A program made the translations under genes and the position numbers. From positions 1 through 33,301 of the forward strand of contig DDYF01000057.1 of assembly GCA_002347645.1 (NCBI GenBank): 33,301 bases of DNA, written 5' to 3'. The notes beneath the pieces are model-generated. The model saw only the letters and a list, made by a program, of their open reading frames with translations. It did no database searches and was not told the origin of the DNA. This document shows positions 29,107-33,301 of the stretch, piece after piece (the stretch's first letter is position 1; every line of letters starts with the position of its first letter). The stretch comes from Thermoleophilia bacterium UBA2241. Its GTDB lineage: Bacteria > Actinomycetota > Thermoleophilia > UBA2241.

Positions 29107-30325
29107 ACCGGGCCCGGAGGTCGCGGGCGGCGGCGAGCAGCTCGTCGGGCGAGGGCTGCCGGTAGCCGCCGAGCTGTGCCTCGACGGCCGCGCGACGTTG
29201 CGGGTCGTCGAGGTCGGCGAGACGCCTGAAGGCGCCGAGTCGCGCGCCGAGGGCGAACAGCGCCTGCTCGTCCGGCGGCAGCGCCAGGTAGGCATCCAGG
29301 AGGGTGAGCAGACGCTCACGGTCGGCCGGTAGCGACCCCTCGAGCTCGGGAAGCAGATTGAGCGAGTGGTCCGAGCGCAGCTCGAAGCGCGCGTCCCCAA
29401 CCTGGTCGAGGACCCCGCGGATCTCGCGCACGACCTCGACGTCGTCGGGCAGGACGAAGTCGCCGGACGCGGCACGGTCGGCGAGCGGCGTGCCGGGCGA
29501 GACGGCGGCGGTGCGCAGGCGGACGACGAAGGGGTGGGCAGGGCCGGCGTCCGGCGCGGCACCGGCCTGCGACGCGGCTCTAGTCGCCGGCGCGGGCGGT
29601 GCAGCCGCCGCGACCGCGCGGATCACGCGGGCGGAGCCCGCGACGTGCGCGTCGGCGGCGGACCTGCCGCCCAGCCCCGGCATCAGGTAGAAGCACAGCT
29701 CCATGCCGGCGCCGAGCACCTTCGCCCCCGCCGCGATCAGCTCCTCGGACGTGACGCCCTTGTCGACCGCCTGCAGGACCTCGTCGCAGCCCGATTCGAG
29801 GCCCAGGTGCACGCGGGTCAGCCCCGCCTCGTGCAACAGCGCGAGCTGCTCAGGCGCGCGGCGCGCCAGCGTCCGCGCGCGCCCGTACGTCGTCACGCGC
29901 TCCACCGACGAGAAGCGCGCCTTCACCCGCGCGATCACCGCCGCCAGCTTCTCGGGCTTGACCGCGCAGGGGTCGGCGTCCTGCAGGAAGACCGATCTCT
30001 CCCCCGCGCGCCGGAACAGCTCGACCTGATACGACTCCTGCGGCAGCTCGCCGGCGCGCACCGCCCCCCAGCCCTTCTCATGGAGCACAGACGCTACAGC
30101 CGCCATGGCGTCGACGTCGGCCAGCACGTCCTCGACGTCGCGCTGCGACGCCTTCGTCCCCTTGTACACCGGGCAGAACGTGCAGCGGTTCCAGGTGCAG
30201 TTGCGGATCACGCGCACGAGCAGGCTCTGCGCCTCGCTCGGCGGGCGGATGGGCCCGAGCTCGAAGCCGCGCGCGGCGTCGGCCGCCGTCAGCTCCGGGA
30301 CCTCGGCGCCGCGCGGCGCGCTCAC
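29099..30325 (-). CDS. Radical SAM protein with a CX4CX2C cluster motif
   Basis: A 408-residue protein from GTG 30325, which overlaps the P-type ATPase stop as GTGA. The [4Fe-4S] ligands are in RNCTWNRCTFCPVYKG: Cys43, Cys48 and Cys51, spaced CX4CX2C and not the usual CX3CX2C. Later SAM-radical strand features include VFLQDADPCAVKPEKL, VTTYGRARTLARRAPEQLAL and the ExGxE-like HLGLESGCDEVLQAVDKGVT. After about residue 300 comes a C-terminal domain (FVVRLRTAAVSPGTPLADRA, RSDHSLNLLPELEGSLP, LALPPDEQALFALG). This type is common in bacteria, but its substrate is unknown to me. The linker at about 252-280 is Ala/Pro-rich. Coupling to a P-type ATPase suggests joint expression, not necessarily a shared pathway. 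Confidence 0.88.
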   Translation of the reverse strand: MSAPRGAEVPELTAADAARGFELGPIRPPSEAQSLLVRVIRNCTWNRCTFCPVYKGTKASQRDVEDVLADVDAMAAVASVLHEKGWGAVRAGELPQESYQVELFRRAGERSVFLQDADPCAVKPEKLAAVIARVKARFSSVERVTTYGRARTLARRAPEQLALLHEAGLTRVHLGLESGCDEVLQAVDKGVTSEELIAAGAKVLGAGMELCFYLMPGLGGRSAADAHVAGSARVIRAVAAAAPPAPATRAASQAGAAPDAGPAHPFVVRLRTAAVSPGTPLADRAASGDFVLPDDVEVVREIRGVLDQVGDARFELRSDHSLNLLPELEGSLPADRERLLTLLDAYLALPPDEQALFALGARLGAFRRLADLDDPQRRAAVEAQLGGYRQPSPDELLAAARDLRARFI

Positions 30326-33063
30326 GCGGCGCCGTCCGCTTCGGTGACGGGTTCCGCCCGCCCGCCGGCTCTCAGACGCCGCACCGACTTGTCGACCTCG
30401 ACCACGACGAACGCGACCACGCCGGCGGCGGCGATCGGCAACCACATCCAGGCCTCGAGAGGCGCACTGCCGAACGCCGCATTCATGAACGGCGCGTACG
30501 TGTACATCGCCTGGAGCGCGATCATGATGCCTACACCACCGAGCACCCAGCGGTTCGAGAACGGATGGATGCTGAACACCGAGCGGGTCAGCGAGCGGCA
30601 GTTGAACAGGTACATGAGCTCGACGAAGACGAAGACGTTGACCGCGATCGTGCGTGCCACGGCGTCGCCCAGGTCGCGTTGCTGGGCCCACTCGAACAGA
30701 CCGAAGGCGGCGACGAGGAGCAGCGCGCCGACGAGCACGATCCTCTGGATGAGCGCCCCCGTGAGGATCGGCGTCTCCGGCCGGCGCGGCAGGCGCTGCA
30801 TGATCCCCGCCTCCTTGGGTTCGAAGGCCAGCATGAGGCCCAGCAGGACGGCCGTGGTCATGTTGATCCACAGGATCTGCACCGGGAGGATCGGCAGGGT
30901 CGTACCGAGGAACACCGCGGCCAGGATGACGAGCCCCTCGCCGAGGTTCGTCGGCAGGGTCCATGCGATGAACTTGGTGAGGTTGTCGAAGACGCCGCGG
31001 CCCTCTTCGACGGCCGCCTCGATCGAGGCGAAGTTGTCGTCGGTGAGCACCATGTCGGCGGCCTCCTTGGCGACGTCGGTGCCCCCGATGCCCATCGCCA
31101 CGCCGATGTTCGACTGTTTGAGCGCGGGCGCGTCGTTGACCCCGTCCCCGGTCATCGCCGCCACGTGACCGCGACTCTGCAAGGCCTCGACGAGGCGGAG
31201 TTTCTGCTGGGGGCTCACGCGCGCGAAGACGGCCGTGTCCTCGACGCGCTCGATCAGCTCCCTGTCGCTGAGTTCCTCCAGGTCACGGCCGGTCAGGACG
31301 TGCGGCTCCTCGTCGGTCAGATCTATCTGGCGGGCGATCGCCGCCGCGGTGACCGCGTGGTCGCCGGTGATCATCTTGACGGAGACGCCGGCCGCGCGGC
31401 AGGCGGCGACCGCCGTGATCGCCTCCGGCCGCGGCGGGTCGATCATCGCCTGCAGGCCGAGGAACGCCAGGCCTTCGGCCACGTCGTCGTGGTCGAGCGC
31501 GTCCTGCCCGGGCGGCAGCTCGCCGCGCGCGAAGGCGAGGACGCGCAGCCCTTGCGCGGCGAGCTCGTCGACCGCGGCGTGGACGGCGTCGCCGTCGAGC
31601 GGCGCGAGCGCGCCGCCGCCTGAAGGAGTCACCCCGCCGACCATCGTCGCGCAGCGGGCGAGGATCTGCTCGACCGCGCCCTTGACGTAGACGACGCGGC
31701 GCCCGTCACCCGCGTCGTGCAGGGTGGCCATGTACTGGTGCTCCGACTCGAACGGGATCGCGTCCAGCCGCGGACGGCGACCCTCCTCGTTCGCGCGCTC
31801 GAGACCGGCCTTGAGCGCCGCCACCTCGAGCGCGCCCTCCGTCGGGTCTCCCTGGACGTCCCAGCGTCCCTCTCGCTCGACCAAACGGCTGTCGTTGCAG
31901 AGGAGCCCCGCGCGCAGCACCTCAAGGGCACAGGCGTCTGGCGCCGCAGCGTCGTCCGCACCCACGACCGCCCCGCGAGGCTCGTAGCCTGGCCCCGTCA
32001 CGTCGTAGCCGCGCCCGCCGGCCAGAAGCCGCTGCACCGTCATCTGGTTCTCGGTGAGCGTCCCGGTCTTGTCGGTGCAGATCACCGTCGTGCTGCCCAG
32101 CGTCTCGACGGCCGGGAGCTTGCGGATGATGGCACGTCGCCTGGCCATCCGCGCCACGCCGATCGCCAGCGTGATGGTGACCGCCGCCGGCAGGCCCTCC
32201 GGGATGGCGCCCACAGCAAGGGCGACGGTCGCCTTGAACATGCCCACGACGGACTCACCGCGCAGGAGCCCGACCAGGAAGGTCACGGCGCTGAGCGCCA
32301 GGATCGCGACCAGCAGCAATCGGCTGAAGGCGGCCATCTTGCGGGTGAGCGGGGTCTCGAGGTCCTCGGCCTCGGAGATGAGCTCCGAGATACGGCCGAC
32401 CTCGGTGTCGTCGCCGATGGCGACCACGACTCCCGTTGCCTGTCCGTACGTCACGAGCGCCGACGCGTACGCCATGTTGGTGCGCTCGGCCAGCACCTGA
32501 TCGTCGGCGACCGGCTGCGGCGTCTTGACCACCGGGAGGGATTCGCCCGTGAGCGCCGACTCGTCGACGTGCAGGTCGCGCGTCCGAACGAGCCGCAGGT
32601 CGGCAGGCACCTTGTCGCCGGCCTGCAGGAGGACGATGTCGCCAGGGACCAGCTCCGCCGCCGAGACCGTCACCCGTTCCCCGGCGCGCACGACGGTCGC
32701 TCCGGTCGTCATCGTCTTCGCGAGCGCCTCGATCGCCTCGACGGCTTTCGCTTCCTGCAGATAGCCGATGACCGCGTTCACCAGCACAACGCCGAAGATG
32801 ACCCCGGCGTCGACCCACTCCTCGAGGAAGACCGTGATCACCCCCGCGGCCACCAGGATGTAGATGAGCGGCTGATGAAACTGCAGGAGCAGGCGCCTCA
32901 GACGGCTCGGGCCGCTCCTCGTCGTCAGGACGTTGGGCCCGCTGCGCTGTTGACGGTGCTTGACCTCGAAGAGATCGAGGCCCTTCTCCGCGTCCGTCTC
33001 GAGGAGGTCGAGGATCTCCTCGACCGGAAGGTGGTGCCAGTTCTCGTCGATGCCGTGCTGCAC
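30322..33063 (-). CDS. P-type cation-transporting ATPase (P2-like, CtpF-type)
   Basis: A 913-residue pump with the full motif set: an N-terminal cation ATPase domain (WHHLPVEEILDLLETDAEKG), actuator loop ALTGESLPVVK (TGES about 172-175), M4 GAIPEGLPA (288-292), phosphorylation site CTDKTGTLTENQ (Asp331), nucleotide-site KGAVEQIL, hinge TGDGVNDAPALKQSNIGVAM, and a C-terminal bundle with ILWINMTTAVLLGLMLAFEPK. P-E-G-L in M4 and N-M-T in M6 place it among P2 ATPases for Ca2+, Na+ or K+; the ion cannot be fixed by eye. I prefer GTG 33063, behind GGAGGAGGG, to the ATG 36 nt upstream, which has no ribosome site. It is the first gene of a two-gene unit with the radical SAM gene. Confidence 0.92.
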   Translation of the reverse strand: MQHGIDENWHHLPVEEILDLLETDAEKGLDLFEVKHRQQRSGPNVLTTRSGPSRLRRLLLQFHQPLIYILVAAGVITVFLEEWVDAGVIFGVVLVNAVIGYLQEAKAVEAIEALAKTMTTGATVVRAGERVTVSAAELVPGDIVLLQAGDKVPADLRLVRTRDLHVDESALTGESLPVVKTPQPVADDQVLAERTNMAYASALVTYGQATGVVVAIGDDTEVGRISELISEAEDLETPLTRKMAAFSRLLLVAILALSAVTFLVGLLRGESVVGMFKATVALAVGAIPEGLPAAVTITLAIGVARMARRRAIIRKLPAVETLGSTTVICTDKTGTLTENQMTVQRLLAGGRGYDVTGPGYEPRGAVVGADDAAAPDACALEVLRAGLLCNDSRLVEREGRWDVQGDPTEGALEVAALKAGLERANEEGRRPRLDAIPFESEHQYMATLHDAGDGRRVVYVKGAVEQILARCATMVGGVTPSGGGALAPLDGDAVHAAVDELAAQGLRVLAFARGELPPGQDALDHDDVAEGLAFLGLQAMIDPPRPEAITAVAACRAAGVSVKMITGDHAVTAAAIARQIDLTDEEPHVLTGRDLEELSDRELIERVEDTAVFARVSPQQKLRLVEALQSRGHVAAMTGDGVNDAPALKQSNIGVAMGIGGTDVAKEAADMVLTDDNFASIEAAVEEGRGVFDNLTKFIAWTLPTNLGEGLVILAAVFLGTTLPILPVQILWINMTTAVLLGLMLAFEPKEAGIMQRLPRRPETPILTGALIQRIVLVGALLLVAAFGLFEWAQQRDLGDAVARTIAVNVFVFVELMYLFNCRSLTRSVFSIHPFSNRWVLGGVGIMIALQAMYTYAPFMNAAFGSAPLEAWMWLPIAAAGVVAFVVVEVDKSVRRLRAGGRAEPVTEADGAA

Positions 33064-33301
33064 GCGCGCCCTCCTCCGCTCCCGCCGGACGTCCGGCATG
33101 CCGCAGCAGGGCGCCTCGGCGGCCCGCTGTCGCCCACGATGGTACCCACGCGCAGGGATACGTCACACGCCGAAGCACGGAGCGGGGTTGTCGCTCAGTC
33201 CGCTCCATCGAGACCGCGAACGTGGCGCAGGGCGACGAAGAGCGTAGCGCCGGACGCCGGATGTCGCGCGGACAGGGCGGGCGCGGCGGGGCGGCTGACG
33301 T

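Noticed and set aside
27940..29562. Large minus-strand open frame opposite the ABC ATPase and TetR genes
   Set aside because: Its composition is Arg/Ser/Pro/Ala noise, and the opposite strand carries Walker motifs and a TetR helix-turn-helix.
1..33301. tRNA, rRNA, CRISPR arrays, IS elements or prophage genes
   Set aside because: I found no cloverleaf sequence, regular spacer-repeat array, transposase or phage structural protein on either strand.

Overview
The window is about 33 kb of very GC-rich DNA. The genes are dense, start codons are often GTG, and GTGA/ATGA stop-start overlaps are frequent. Starts with Shine-Dalgarno sequences sit beside leaderless-looking starts that have a -10 box exactly 6 nt upstream. 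With the gene content (tyrosine phenol-lyase, KhtTU-type antiporter, class I PPK2, several toxin-antitoxin pairs, secreted beta-propellers), this suggests an actinobacterial (Actinomycetota) chromosome, perhaps a deep-branching anaerobic lineage. That placement is inference. I see no rRNA, tRNA, CRISPR array, transposase or phage structural genes.

Region 1 (1-9020) is a defence/toxin-antitoxin island in decay. On the minus strand lies a tightly coupled operon: an intact HNH endonuclease (319 aa), a C-terminal piece of a DNA methyltransferase, a small DUF4258-like protein, a DUF2283 protein, a second HNH paralogue cut by one in-frame TAA, and the start of a further gene that leaves the window. 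To its right are a gene remnant, an AAA+/DUF4143 ATPase, a three-gene minus-strand operon (hypothetical protein, PPP-type metallophosphoesterase, frameshifted hypothetical protein), MazEF, a HigBA-like pair whose toxin carries two compensating frameshifts, a HicB-like remnant and a macrodomain protein. All five or six clear lesions in the window lie in this first 8.5 kb.

Region 2 (9059-17199) holds an MFS exporter with a C-terminal monooxygenase-like domain, then three consecutive secreted beta-propeller proteins of nearly equal size (462, 466 and 464 aa), a short minus-strand hypothetical gene, a 576-nt gap with possible RNA structure, a secreted CAP-domain protein and a small cysteine-containing protein.

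Region 3 (17298-25261) is metabolic and ionic. It holds a KhtT/KhtU-like K+(cation)/H+ antiporter with its RCK_C regulator, a polyphosphate kinase 2, a MarR-type regulator with a repetitive basic tail, tyrosine phenol-lyase divergent from an Lrp/AsnC regulator, a D-cysteine desulfhydrase-family enzyme, and a thioredoxin-fold-like protein followed by a very strong hairpin. The two PLP enzymes would both release ammonia by eliminating the beta substituent of an amino acid, and the Lrp gene lies between them.

Region 4 (25389-33063) starts with a self-contained efflux operon: an ABC-2 permease, a YbhF-like double ATPase and a TetR regulator, all overlapping by 4 nt. Its promoter has a perfect 10+10 bp palindrome over the -10 box, a natural operator for that TetR. 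Converging on it is a P-type cation ATPase gene translationally coupled to a radical SAM gene with an unusual CX4CX2C cluster motif.
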